From CAVWSM01 sp963798505 (lineage in GTDB: Bacteria; Actinomycetota; Actinomycetes; Jiangellales; Jiangellaceae): a stretch of 64,000 bases of DNA. The notes under the pieces were generated by a model. It saw nothing but the letters and a program-made list of their open reading frames with translations. It ran no database searches and had not been told where the DNA came from. How positions within the stretch are numbered: the first letter of the stretch is position 1; each line of letters begins with the position of its first letter. Of the stretch, positions 8,369-18,781 are shown piece by piece. Made by a program: the position numbers and the translations under genes. The DNA is taken from contig CAWCTX010000016.1 of NCBI GenBank assembly GCA_963798505.1, forward strand, positions 132,094 to 196,093. The letters are read 5' to 3'.

Positions 8369-9670
8369 ATGAAGCACAGTCGGCTGTGGGCCGCACTCGC
8401 GGTCGTGGCGCTCGCCGCCACGGCGTGCGGCGGCGACGGCGACAACGGAGGAACGGCCGCCCCGGAGGAGACCCCCAACTTCGCCGGCGAGAAGCTCACC
8501 GTCTGGATCATGGAGGGCACCAACCCCGACGCGACCGGCTTCTTCGACGCGGTGAAGACCGAGTTCACCGAGGAGACCGGCGGCGCCGAGCTCGACATCC
8601 AGTTCGTGCAGTGGGCCAACGCGCACGACAAGTTCATGACGTCGATCGCCGGCGGCACCATGCCCGACGTCGCCGAGGTCGGCACCACCTGGACCCCGGA
8701 GTTCGCCGACGCCGGCGCGCTGATGGACCTCTCGGAGCAGGTCGAAGGCTCCGAGCTGGCGTCCGACCTCGTGCCGGGCCTGCTCGAGTCGGCGACCGTG
8801 GGCGACGCGCTCTACGGCATGCCGTGGTACGCCGGCATCCGCTCGTTCGTCTACCGCACCGACATCTTCGAGGAGGCCGGCGTCGAGGTCCCCGAGTCGT
8901 GGGACGAGCTGGTCGCCGCGGCCGAGAAGATCAAGGCGGCCCGCCCGGACATCATCCCGCTGCCCGTGCCGGGTGACAGCGAGTTCGGCGTCTACCCGTT
9001 CATCTGGGGCAACGGCGGCGAGATCGCCACCGAGGACGGCGGCGAGTGGACCTCGCAGCTCGACTCGCCCGAGGCGGTCGAGGGGATCGAGTTCTACACC
9101 GGCCTCGCCACCGAGAAGGGTCTGTCGACCGAGGCGGCGACCACGTGGAAGGAGACCGACCTGCGCGACGAGTTCGGGCAGGGCAACGTCGGCATGATGA
9201 TCTCCGGCAGCTGGACGCCGAAGGCCATCGTGGAGAAGAACCCCGACCTGGAGGGCAAGATCGGCGCCTTCCCGATCCCGGGCCCGGACGGCGGCCTGAG
9301 CCCGTCGTTCCTGGGCGGCTCGCACCTCGGCATCTTCGAGGAGAGCGACAACAAGGACCTGGCTTGGGAGTTCGTCGAGCTCATGACCACCGGCGAGTTC
9401 GCCGAGCAGTGGGCCGCGGACTCGGGCTTCTTCCCCGGCCTCAAGTCGCTGCTCGACGAGACGGTGAGAGCTCGGACCCGCTGGTCGCGCCGTTCGCCCA
9501 GCAGATGGTCGAGGCCGGCAAGTCCGTGCCGGTGACGCCCGCGTTACGGCGCGGTGCAGGGCAAGAAGACCGTGCCGGCGATGCTGCAGTCGATCCTGTC
9601 CGGGCAGAAGTCCGTCGAGCAGGCCACCAGCGACGCCGCCGCGGAGATGACGCAGATCATGAACCAGTGA
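8369..9670 (+). CDS. Amino-sugar ABC importer, substrate-binding lipoprotein (two frameshifts)
   Basis: A family-1 binding lipoprotein: signal peptide with lipobox ATAC (Cys20), then KLTVWIMEGTNPDA, a classic sugar-binding N-lobe start. ISGSWTPKAIVE and FLGGSHLGIFEESDNK are typical of CUT1 receptors. The start ATG has GAGGAGAAG 8 nt upstream. The frame breaks near 9463 (GTGGAG read as GTGAG) and again near 9545 (an extra T). The adjacent frames supply SSDPLVAPFAQQMVEAGK and the tail GKKTVPAMLQSILSG ending QIMNQ at 9670. The total of about 433 residues is normal. It is the first gene of the operon and GTGA-overlaps the first permease. N-acetyl amino sugars or muropeptide sugars are inferred from the downstream enzymes. 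Confidence 0.88.
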
Positions 9671-10669
9671 CCCAGCACGTCGTCCACGCCGGTCGCACCC
9701 GCGACCGTCGGCGCCGGCCCGGACACCCACACCCCTGGGCGTCCGGGCCGGGGCCCGGCCGGGGCCCGCGCAGCCCGCCGTCGCGCGGCGCTGCGTCCCT
9801 GGCTCCTGCTCGCCCCCGCGCTCGCGGTCCTGGGGCTGCTGCTCCTTGGCCGCTGGTCCGCGTCGGTCCTCTTGTCCCTCCAGGACTACGGGCTGCGCGA
9901 GATCGCGTCGGGGAGCACCAACTGGATCGGGCTCGCCAACTACCGCGAGGCGCTGACGCTCCGACCTGCTCTGGTCGACGGCGCTGCCCAACACCGTGGT
10001 CTTCGCCGCGGTCTGCGTCGTCCTCACCGTCGCGCTCGGCACGCTGGTCGCGCTGCTGCTCCGCAACCTCGGTCGCACCTGGCGGGCCATCGTCATCAGC
10101 GCGATCATGGTCGCCTGGGCGATGCCGGCGGTCACCGGCACGTACGTCTGGGTCTGGATCTTCGACCCGCGCAACGGCATCGTCACCGCCGGCGCTGAGG
10201 CGCTCGGCCTGGTCGAGCAGGGCGGGCACAACTGGTTCACCGACCGGCTCTCGTTCTACGCGATCGTCGCGCTCAACGTCATCCACCACGGCTTCCCGTT
10301 CGTCGCGGTCACGGTGCTCGCCGGGCTGCTGACGTGCCCGACGAGATGCTCGAGGCCGCGGAGATGGACGGCGCCAGCGCCTGGCGGCGGTTCTGGAACA
10401 TCACCGTGCCGATGATCCGGCCGGTCTTCGCCGTCGTGATGATCCTGTCGACGATCTGGGACTTCAAGGTGTTCACGCAGGTCTACCTGATGCCCGGCGG
10501 CGCGGCGGCAACCGCGAGGTGCTCAACCTCGGCGTCTGGTCCTACATCGAGTCGTTCGCCCAGAACCGCTACGGCTTCGGCTCCGCGATCGCCGTGCTGC
10601 TCACGCTGCTGCTGCTCGTCATCAGTCGTCTACCTGCGGACCCTCTTCCGCGAGGAGGAGTTCTCGTGA
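9667..10669 (+). CDS. Amino-sugar ABC importer, permease 1 (several frameshifts)
   Basis: MalF-type inner-membrane permease. GTG 9667 overlaps the binding-protein stop. Coding segments must be joined across frames: PWLLLAPALAVLGLLLLG (helix 1), STALPNTVVFAAVC, a long intact piece with AWAMPAVTGTYVWVWIF, then the EAA cytoplasmic loop DEMLEAAEMDGASAWRRF with the following WNITVPMIRP, and NLGVWSYIESF to the end LRTLFREEEFS. Shifts fall near 9700-9780, 9963, 10331 (GG to G), 10500 (CC to C) and 10621. The EAA loop is the contact site for the ATPase. No ATPase gene lies in the operon, so a shared MsiK-like ATPase is probably used, as in many actinobacterial sugar importers (family knowledge). Confidence 0.83.
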
Positions 10670-11503
10670 CCCATCCCGTGCGCCCGCGCATGGAGCCGAG
10701 CCGGCAAGGCGACCGCCGTCGCGCTCGTGCTGCTGTTCACCCTGTTCCCGTTCTACTGGATGCTGCAGCGACGGCCTTCGGGCCCGCGCACAGCCGGGGC
10801 GCGTCGCGGTCCCTGCTGCCCGAGGCCTGGAGCTCTCGACAACTTCCGGTTCGTGCTCGACGAGGGCGGGTTCCACGTCTACCTGCGCAACTCGCTGATC
10901 GTGGCCGGCGCACCGTGCTCGCCAGCGGGCTGCTCGCGCTGCTGGCTGCGGTCGCGGTGGCCCGGTTCCGCTTCCGGCTTCGCACCACGGTCCTGGTGAT
11001 GGTCCTCGTCGTGCAGATGGTGCCGCTCGAGGCGCTGGTGATCCCGCTGTTCCTCCAGGCGCGCAACCTGCAGCTGCTCAACACACTGCTCGGCCTGATC
11101 GTCGTCTACGTCGCGTTCTCGCTGCCGTTCGCGATCTGGATGCTGCGCGGCTTCGTCCCGGCGGTCCCGCTCGAGATCGAGGAGGCCGCCTACCTCGACG
11201 GCGCCTCGTGGGGGCGCATGTTCCGCTCGGTGCTGCTGCCGCTCGTGGCGCCCGGGCTGGTGGCGACAGCGTGTTCTCGTTCATCACCGCGTGGAACGAG
11301 TTCATCTTCGCGATGACCTTCCTGAGCGACGACAGAAGTACACGGTGGCCGTCGGCCTGCGGCAGTTCTTCGGCCAGTACAGCACCGACTGGGGCGCGGT
11401 CATGGCCGTCTCGACGCTGATCACGGTGCCGGTCATGGTCTTCTTCGTGGTCGTGCAGCGCCGGCTCAGCTCGGGTCTGGTCGCCGGGGCGGTGAAGGGA
11501 TGA
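10666..11503 (+). CDS. Amino-sugar ABC importer, permease 2 (several frameshifts)
   Basis: MalG-type permease, partner of the preceding gene; GTG 10666 overlaps that gene's stop. Recognisable pieces in different frames are LFTLFPFYWML (helix 1), DNFRFVLDEGGFHVYLRNS, a long intact run with VLVVQMVPLEALVIPLFL, IWMLRGFVPAVPLEIEEAAY continuing into LDGASWGRMF (EAA loop), then SFITAWNEFIFAMTFLS and the C-terminus VVVQRRLSSGLVAGAVKG. Shifts occur near 10700, 10765-10830, 10915, 11268 and 11333. The expected length of about 280 residues matches the family. The stop overlaps the GH3 ATG (ATGA), continuing the tight coupling of the operon. Confidence 0.83.
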
Positions 11504-12973
11504 GCCGTACGACCCCGGGCTGCGCCGGCTCGTCAACGGCGTGCTGCTGCCGGGCTTCCAGGGCACGGCACGTGCCCGACTGGCTCGCCGAAGAGCTCGT
11601 CGGCCGGGCTCGCCGGCGTCGTGTACTTCGCGCGGAACATCGAGTCGCCCGAGCAGGTCGCCGCGCTGTCGGCGGCGACTGCACGCCGCCGGGGACCGGC
11701 GTGCTCATCGCCGTCGACGAGGAGGGCGGCGACGTCACCCGGCTCGAGGCCGGCAGTCGGGTCGTCGTAGCCCGGCAACGCCGCGCTCGGCGCTGTCGAC
11801 TCGGTCGACGCCACGCGCGAGGTCGCCCGGGCGATCGCCGGCGACCTGCGCCGCGCGGGCATCGACCTCGTGCTGGCGCCGGCGGTCGACGTGAACGCCA
11901 ACCCCGACAACCCGGTGATCGGCGTGCGCTCGTTCGGCGCCGACCCGGGCGCTGGTGTCGCGCCATGCGGCCGCGTTCGTCGCGGGCTGCAGGGCGCCGG
12001 AGTCGCCGCCTGCGCCAAGCACTTCCCCGGCCACGGCGAGCCGACACCGACTCGCATCTCGACCTGCCCAGTGATCCGCGCGTCGGTAGAGACGCTGCGC
12101 GCGCGCGACCTGCCGCCCTTCGCGGCCGCCGTCGCGGCCGGCGTGCGAGCCGTGATGACCGCGCACGTCGTGTTTCCCGCGCTCGACGATGCGCCCGCAA
12201 CGCTGAGCCCGACGCTGCATCGACTGCTCCGCGACGAGCTGGGCTTCGACGGTGTCGTCGTGAGCGACGCGCTCGACATGCGCGCGATCACCGGCGGGGT
12301 CGGGCTGGGTGGCGGAGCCGTACGAGCCCTTGCCGCCGGCGCCGACCTGCTGTGCCTCGGCAACCCGCGCGATGACGTCGCCGAGCACAGGCAGGTGCAG
12401 CACGCCATCCTGGACGCGCTGGCGGACGGTTCGCTTGTCCGTGGCGCGGCTCGAGCAGGCGCATGACCGCATCGGCCAGCTGACGTCATGGGTGCGATCG
12501 GCACGTACGAGCCCCGCGCCGGAGCCGGTGCCCTCGCTCGGCCGCGAGCTCGCGCGGTCGGCCTTGCGCGTGCACGGGCTGGTCCGACTCGACCGAGTCG
12601 GCGCACGTTGTCGACCTGCGGTCGCACGTCAATCACGCGGCCGGCAAGTTCGCAGTACGCCTTGCCGACCTGCTCGCCGATCGGGATCCCGCGACAACGA
12701 CAGGAGAAGTCGGGTACGGGCACGACTGCCGAGCGGGTCGCGCACATCGTGGGCGGCGCGGGCGACCGGCGGCTCGTGCTCGTCTGCGACGCGCCGCACC
12801 GCGATTCCGAGCAGGGCGCAGTGCTCAGCGCAGTGCTCCTCGCCAGGCCAGACACGGTGGTCGTCTGCACGGGATGGCCGCATGCCGAGGCCGCGCTCGG
12901 TGATCATGTCGTGCACACCCTCGGTGCCGGACGCGTCAACTTGGCAGCGGCAGCTGACGTACTGGTCCCATGA
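11500..12973 (+). CDS. GH3 family beta-N-acetylglucosaminidase, NagZ-like (heavily frameshifted)
   Basis: Glycoside hydrolase family 3, expected about 490 residues. Pieces in alternating frames give VYFARNIESPEQVAAL, GVLIAVDEEGGDVTRLEAG, an intact run with LVLAPAVDVNANPDNPVIG, then CAKHFPGHG and, one frame over, ADTDSHLDLP. That loop holds the His-Asp dyad used as acid/base by NagZ-type enzymes. The nucleophile region is GFDGVVVSDALDMRAI. The C-terminal part (VAHIVGGAGDRRLVLVC onward) ends at 12973. There is no signal peptide, so action is probably cytoplasmic, cleaving GlcNAc from imported disaccharides such as GlcNAc-anhydroMurNAc. At least six shifts are needed, so the number of true lesions is uncertain. 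It overlaps both neighbours by 4 nt. Confidence 0.82.
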
Positions 12974-13925
12974 CGACGATCCTCACCGTCGACGTCGGCA
13001 AGACGTCGTGCCGAGCGGCGCTCTGGGTCGCCGGCGACAGAGCAGACGAGGTCGTCGCGTCTGGCGCACCGGGGTTGGCCGCCCCGGAGGGCGCAGCGGC
13101 CACGCTTGCTGCGATCGAGAACGCACTGCGCAAGGTGTCCGTCTCGTCAGTGACACACATCGTCGTCGGCGCGGCCGGTGCACTCGCGGCCCCGGCCCAG
13201 GCAGCGCAGGTCGGCCGAGGCATTGTGCAGCGGCGTTCGGCACCAGCGCAATCGCGATGACCAGTGACGCCATCACCTCCCACGCCGGTGCGCTCGGCGG
13301 CGCGCCAGGTGTCGTGCTCGCAGCCGGCACTGGTGCGGTGGCCGTCGGCGTCTCGGCTGCGGGCTCGGTGCACATCGTCGACGGCGCCGGGCCATGGCTT
13401 GGCGATGAGGGCAGCGGTGCCTGGATCGGGCTCGCCGGGCTGCGCGCCGCGCTGCGGGCGCACGACGGCCGCACCGAGCCGACGGCACTGCTGGCCGCCG
13501 CGCGCGAACGCTTCGGCGACCCGGGCGCCCTACCTGGCCGCCTGGCGGATGATGCCGCGGCGGCCCGCACTGTTGCCGCCTTCGCGCCCGACGTCGTGCG
13601 CTGCGCTGTGCTCGGCGACCACACCGCGCGAGACATCGTCGACGCGGCTGCCGCTTCCCTCGCGTCGACCACCTGTGCCGCCGTTCGCGCCGTGTCGGCC
13701 GACGGACCGGTCGCAGTCGCCGCGATCGGCGGGCTGACACAGCTCGGCGAACCGCTGTGGTCGGCGTGGCACCGCCTCATCACGTCGGGCAGCCAGCCCG
13801 TTGTCGTACGCCCCACGCTCGGCGATGCCCTCGCAGGCGCGGCGCTCCTCGCAACCACGACATCGCTGCCGCATGAGAGTCTGGTGCGGCGGTGGCGCCC
13901 ATCGAGCCCAATGGACGCGTCATGA
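12970..13925 (+). CDS. BadF/BadG/BcrA-type N-acetyl amino sugar kinase (frameshifted)
   Basis: ASKHA-fold sugar kinase of the N-acetylglucosamine kinase (BadF) group. It begins MTTILTVDVGKTSCRAALW, the phosphate-1 motif. After about 13215 the frame changes and continues SAIAMTSDAITSHAGALGG, GVVLAAGTGAVAVGV (phosphate-2), AGPWLGDEGSGAWIGLAGL and PVAVAAIGGLTQLGEPL (adenosine motif). Total about 315 residues, as in GlcNAc kinases and in MurK, which phosphorylates MurNAc and GlcNAc at O6 in Clostridium. ATGA overlaps link it to the GH3 gene before and murQ after. GlcNAc versus MurNAc specificity cannot be read here; adjacency to murQ makes MurNAc plausible. Confidence 0.85.
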
Positions 13926-14866
13926 CCCCGACCGACGCAGCGCCCGTCTGGGCGCGGATTGGCGAGAACATCGACGACCTGGCGACGGAGCAGGCGCGGC
14001 GCGAGCTCGCCGACCTCGACGAGCGCTCGCCGGCCGACCTTGTCACGCTGCTGCTGGAGTCCGAGGCCCGCGTCCCCGAGCTGTTGCAGGCAGCAGCGCC
14101 CCAGCTCGCCGCCGCGGTCGAGCTGGCGTCGACCCGGTTGTCGGCGGGCGGCCGGTTGCTCTACGTCGGTGCCGGCACCCCGGGCCGGCTGGCGGCGCTG
14201 GACGCCGCGGAGTGCGTGCCGACCTTCGGTGTCCCGCCCACCCTCGTCCACGCGGTTCTCGCCGGCGGTGACGAGGCGCTCCGCACCGCGGTCGAGGGCG
14301 TCGAGGATGCTGCCGAGCAGGGCGGGCGCGACCTGATGGACGCGGGCCTGACGGATGCCGATGTCGTCGTCGGGATCAGCGCGTCGGGGCGCACGCCGTA
14401 CGTACGCGGCGCTCTGGAGCACGCCAAGCACATCGGGGCGCCGACCATCGCCATCGTCAACAACCCCGACTCGCCCATCGCCGCGGCCGTCGACATCGCC
14501 ATCGAGCTGCTCACCGGGCCCGAGGTCGTGGCCGGTTCCACCCGGCTGTCGGCAGGGACCGCGCAGAAGATCGCCCTCAACGTGCTGTCGACGGCAACGA
14601 TGGTGCGGCTGGGCAAGACGTACGGTCCCTGGCTTGTCGACATGCTCGCCACCAACCACAAGCTGCGCCGCCGGTCGGTGCGGATCGTCCGCGAGATCAC
14701 CGGTGCCACCGAGGACGAGGCCGTCGCCGCGCTGTCCGGCGCGGACGGCGAGGTCAAGACGGCGCTCGTCACGCTGCTGACCGGAGTCGGCGTCGACGAG
14801 GCCCGCGCTCGACTGCATGTCGCCGGCGGTCGGGTGCGTCAAGCACTCTCCGTCGAGCAACCGTGA
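13922..14866 (+). CDS. murQ: N-acetylmuramic acid 6-phosphate etherase
   Basis: MurQ cleaves the D-lactyl ether of MurNAc-6-P to give GlcNAc-6-P and D-lactate in the cytoplasm. The gene is unbroken, 314 residues, the family's usual size. Signatures are RLLYVGAGTPGRLAALDAAE (SIS domain), VVVGISASGRTPYVRGALEH (with the MurQ/GCKR serine), and the PROSITE-type stretch STRLSAGTAQKIALNVLST. A C-terminal helical domain ends ...HVAGGRVRQALSVEQP. ATG 13922 overlaps the kinase stop; an in-frame GTG at 13892 is possible but would add an unlikely leader. The stop overlaps the anmK GTG. This gene is the firmest pointer that the operon handles muramic acid. Confidence 0.96.
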   Translation: MTPTDAAPVWARIGENIDDLATEQARRELADLDERSPADLVTLLLESEARVPELLQAAAPQLAAAVELASTRLSAGGRLLYVGAGTPGRLAALDAAECVPTFGVPPTLVHAVLAGGDEALRTAVEGVEDAAEQGGRDLMDAGLTDADVVVGISASGRTPYVRGALEHAKHIGAPTIAIVNNPDSPIAAAVDIAIELLTGPEVVAGSTRLSAGTAQKIALNVLSTATMVRLGKTYGPWLVDMLATNHKLRRRSVRIVREITGATEDEAVAALSGADGEVKTALVTLLTGVGVDEARARLHVAGGRVRQALSVEQP

Positions 14867-16043
14867 TCGTCGTCGGACTCCAGTCGGGCACGTCCGCCGA
14901 CGCGATCGACGTCGCCGCAGCGGACTTCGAGCTCGACGGCGACGAGATCCGGATGCGCCCGCTAGGCCACCGCCATGAGCCGTGGCCGGCGGGGCTCAGA
15001 GAGCGACTGCTCGCGCTCCTGCCCCCGGCGACCACCACCATGGCCGAGGTCTGCGCCCTCGACACCCTGGCAGGACAGGCGTTCGGCGCCGTCGCGGCCC
15101 GCGCCGTGGGCGACTTCGCCCGTGGCCGCGCCGACCTGGTGGCCTCGCACGGGCAGACGGTCTTCCACTGGGTCGACGGTGGCCGGGCGTTCGGCACCCT
15201 CCAGCTCGGCCAGCCGTCCTGGATCGTCGAGGCCACCGGCCTGCCTGTCGTGTCCGACCTGCGGTCGCCCGACGTGGCCGCGGGCGGGCAGGGGGCACCG
15301 TTGGCGAGCACGCTCGACGCCTTGTGGCTCGCGGACGACTCCGGCCGCCGTGCCGCGCTCAACCTCGGCGGCATTGCCAACGTCTCGGTGGTCGCGCCGG
15401 GGCCGACCGTCGAGGCGTTCGACACCGGGCCGGCCAACTGTCTGCTGGACCTCGCGGCAACGCGCGTGACCGGAGGTGCGCTCTCGTACGACGCGGACGG
15501 CGCGCTGGCTCGGGCGGGCACCGTACGCGCAGACCTGCTGGACCGGCTGCTCGCGGAGCCGTACTTCGCGCGGCCGGCACCCAAGTCCACCGGGCGCGAG
15601 CTGTTCGGCGCCGACTATCTCGACGGTGCGCTGCGCACGATGCCCGATGTGAGCGGTCCGGACTTGCTCGCGACGTTGACCGAGCTGACGCGGTAACGGT
15701 GGCGGATGCGGTCCAGGCCGCCGACGTCGACGAGGTTGTCGCGTCTGGTGGCGGCGTCCGCAACCCGGCCCTGATGGCGGCGCTGCGCCGGCGCCTCGGC
15801 GCCGTACCGCTCGTGACGTCCGACGAGCGAGGCTTGCCGAGCGACGCGAAGGAGGCCTATCTGTTCGCCCTGCTCGGCTTTCTGACCTGGCACGGCCTGC
15901 CGGGAGTGTTGCCCGCCCCGGACGGCCACCCCGCCACTGGTGCGCGGACTGCCCGCGTGCTGGGCCGGATCAGCCCGGGGGACAGGCCCCTTGCATTGCC
16001 GGAGCCGTCGCGCTTCGTTCCGCGACGGCTCCGGCTGGCCTAG
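14863..16043 (+). CDS. anmK: Anhydro-N-acetylmuramic acid kinase (frameshift near C-terminus)
   Basis: AnmK hydrolyses and phosphorylates 1,6-anhydroMurNAc to MurNAc-6-P, feeding MurQ. It starts GTG 14863 with VVGLQSGTSADAIDVAA (the family GxxSGTSxDGiD motif with an Ala for the usual Gly). Other marks are VASHGQTVFHW, GLPVVSDLRSPDVAAGGQGA, AALNLGGIANVSVV and FDTGPANCLLD. Near 15692 one C appears lost (ACCGCGG to ACGCGG), giving a false stop at 15696. The next frame completes the protein with DEVVASGGGVRNPALMAAL and LPSDAKEAYLFALLGFL, ending at 16043 (about 393 residues). AnhydroMurNAc comes from lytic transglycosylases, so the operon fits turnover products of peptidoglycan. Confidence 0.93.
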
Positions 16044-16052
16044 CGCCGGCCG

Positions 16053-18657
16053 CTACGCAAGCGCCTGAAGCAACAGCACGATGGCCCGGCCGTAGTCACC
16101 CTCGAGCGTGGCGACGTCGGCCTTTGCGATCCGATCGGCAGCGCGGGCGGGAACACCGGTCTCCGGGTTGAGCACGCGGTCCTGGACGAACAGCCGCAGC
16201 CGCTCGACGAGCGCCGCCCCGAACTGTCCGCCGACATGCTCGCCCCCGGCGACCCGCTGTGCCTGGGCCAGATCGGTCGTGCTGGCGAGGGCGGATGCCT
16301 GACTTCCGGACCGAGCGGTCGACAGCCCCCAGCCGAACGGGAACAACGGCTCGTAGACAGCGTCGCCGACGTTGACCGGCTGCTGGTCACCGGACCTCGG
16401 CCACGACACCGGCAGCTGCCCGCTGAACGGCGTGCGTCCGAAGAGCACGTCCGCAACCCCGGTGCCTTCGCTGCCCGGCAGCCATGACGCCACGAGCGCG
16501 TCGATGTCGCCGAGCTGGTCGGTGACCACCTGGGTCCGACCGGAGACCACGAGGACGACACAGGTCGGCAGGGCGGAGCAGACATCGTCGATGACCTGCG
16601 CGTCCTGCGGCTGCAGTTCCATGGACTTCTCTTCGCGGAGGACGCCACCGTCCGCAGGGTCGAACCCCCACTCGGGTCCGCCGACGTCTCCGAAGCCCTC
16701 CGAGTACGGCGTCTCGCCGATGACCACAACCCCGACGTCATGCCCCGCCATCGGCGCCGAGGCATCGGCGCTGAAGGTGATCTGGGCGTTGGGCGCCACC
16801 TCCCGCATGCCCTGCAGGATCGTCGTGCCCTCGGTCGGCGTACCGGAGAAGCCCTGCCAGGTGATTGTCCAGCCGCCAGCCTGGTTGCCGAGGTTGTCGG
16901 CGTTCCGACCTGCGACATAGATGCTGTCGTTGCTGTCCAGCGGCAGCGCGCCGCCCGCGTTCTTGAGCAGCACCTGCGACTCAGCAGTGGTCTGCCGTGC
17001 AAGCCGGCGATGCTCGGCGGAACCGATCTCGTCGATGTTCGTACGGTCAGCGAGCGGCTTCTCGAACAGGCCGAGCTCGAACTTCGCGGTGAGGATGCGG
17101 CGCACCGCGTCGTCAACCCGAGCCATGCTGACGTTGCCGGCGTTGACCTCCGCAGTAAGACCCTCGTAGAACCGCCGGAACTGCGCCGGCTCCATGGCCA
17201 TGTCGATGCCGGCATTGATTGCGGTGCGGATCTGGTCGCGGGTCGGCCTGGGGCCGGCAGCCGCCGGGATCTGGTGGATGCCCTCCCAGTCACCGATGAC
17301 GAAGCCTTCGAACCCGAGGCGGTCCTTGAGCCAGCCTTGAATGAGCTCCGCATTGGCGTGCATCTTCAGCGGGTTGCCGAGCCCGTCGTCGGTGAAGTCG
17401 ACGCTCGAGAAGGACGGCATGACGGAGCCGACGTCGTACTGCTGGACGGCTGGAATGTAGGGCGCCAGGTCGATCTGCTCGACGTGTGCGCGGCTCTGCT
17501 GCGTGATGCCCTGGTCGATCGTGTAGTCGCCGGCGGCGGTGTCGAACGTCGTGTCGCCGTCCCCGAGGTAGTGCTTCGCGGTTGCGAGCACGTGGTCACG
17601 GCTCGTGAGGTCACGCGTGCTGTCGCCCTGGAAGCCCTCGATCGCGGTCTCCATCGCAATCACGAGCGAGGGGTGCTCGCCGAACGTCTCGTACGTACGG
17701 CCCCAGCGGTCGTCACGCGCCACGCACACGCACGCTGCGAACACCCAGGGGATCCCGGTGGCCCGGGTCTCTTCGGCCACCATGTGCTCGGCGTCCTCGA
17801 TCAGCTCTGGGTTGCGAGTCGAGCCGAGCCCGATGTTGTGCGGCAGGATCGTTGCGCCGAACAGGTTTCCGTGACCGTGCACGGAATCGACGCCGTAGAT
17901 GATGGGCACCTGCAGACGGGTGGACAGCGCCTGTGCCTGGAACCCGTCCACCATGTCGGCCCAGGACTCAGGGGTGTTCTCCGCCGGTGTGGATCCGCCG
18001 CCGGAAAGCACAGAACCGAGGAAGAGCTCGGCGATCTGGGCCGGGTTTCCGGTCACGTTTCCGCGCTCAGCTTGGGTCATCTGACCGACCTTCTCGGCGA
18101 GCGTCATGCGACCGAGCAGGTCGGCCACACGCTGCGCGACCGGAAGCCGCTTGTTGAGGTAGGGCAGGCCGTGTGCGTTGATGACAATCGTGGGCTGCTG
18201 GCCGACGGTGACTTCGCCGGTCGCTCCGAGTGTCACCGGAATGGTCTCCGCCGTCTCCGCGGACCGGGAGTTCCGGGTGCGCACGGTCAGTGTCTGGGTG
18301 CTGCCGGAGGGACTGCCGGCGGCGAAGGTGATGCTGCCGCCGTCCGTGCGGTAGTCGTCGCCCGGGGTTGCAGTTCCTGTCCCGGTGGCCCAAGTCACCT
18401 GGACGTTCTGGCCGAGTGCGCCGCCGCCGTCGACGTCGACCCGGACGGTCACCTTGGCGCGGTGACCGTCGTCGACGAAGACGAGTGGGGTCGTGGCACT
18501 GACGGTGGCGGCGCCTTGTGCGGCGGCCGGGGGCGCCGCGAGCAAGCGGCAGCATCGCTGCGGCGAGGGCGATGGCGCTCACGCCGGCCACCCATGACCG
18601 GCGGCGCCGACGAGGACTGGACTGGGCTGTTCGGGGTGCGAGAGCGGTGGCCGACAT
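16053..18657 (-). CDS. Secreted GH3 beta-glucosidase with N-terminal Calx-beta domain (frameshift in signal peptide)
   Basis: About 868 residues. ATG 18657 begins a twin-basic signal peptide (SSPRRRRRSWVAGVSAIALA), then an extra T near 18546 shifts the frame; the remainder resumes at LLAAPPAAAQG. A Calx-beta repeat follows (residues ~40-130, with TATPGDDYRTDGGSITFAAG), then a GH3 barrel beginning VADLLGRMTLAEKVGQMTQA. KHYLGDG and the nucleophile motif FEGFVIGDWEGIHQIP match the barley ExoI / exo-1,3-1,4-glucanase group. The C-terminal alpha/beta sandwich carries PYSEGFGDVGG and ASWLPGSEGTGVADVLFG, and ~80 extra residues end the protein. It acts outside the cell on beta-glucans or glucosides. 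It converges on anmK with 9 nt between them, so it is not part of that operon. Confidence 0.9.
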
Positions 18658-18781
18658 TCCGGGAATCCTCTCGTCGTGGCGGTCGCCTGCGGAGAGCGAC
18701 GCCCCCGTCGTCGTCGCTACAGGTGTCCGTCCGATGACACACCGTGACAGGCCAGGCCACAACTCGAATGGTGACGCCACG

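Noticed and set aside
8189..10240. A 683-codon minus-strand open frame across the binding protein and permease genes
   Set aside because: Composition is Gly/Arg/Asp-rich shadow text. The plus strand encodes recognisable transporter parts.
8369..13925. Programmed frameshifting or a decaying pseudogene cluster
   Set aside because: Slippery heptamers are absent at the sites I checked, and the shifts are many and scattered, with flanking motifs preserved. Sequence error fits better.
12983..14860. A 625-codon minus-strand frame opposite the kinase and murQ
   Set aside because: MurQ signatures on the plus strand leave no room for a real antisense gene.
16740..18737. A 665-codon open frame on the plus strand opposite the secreted GH3 gene
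   Set aside because: It mirrors the GH3 codons, lacks any family motif, and is the usual high-GC antisense shadow.
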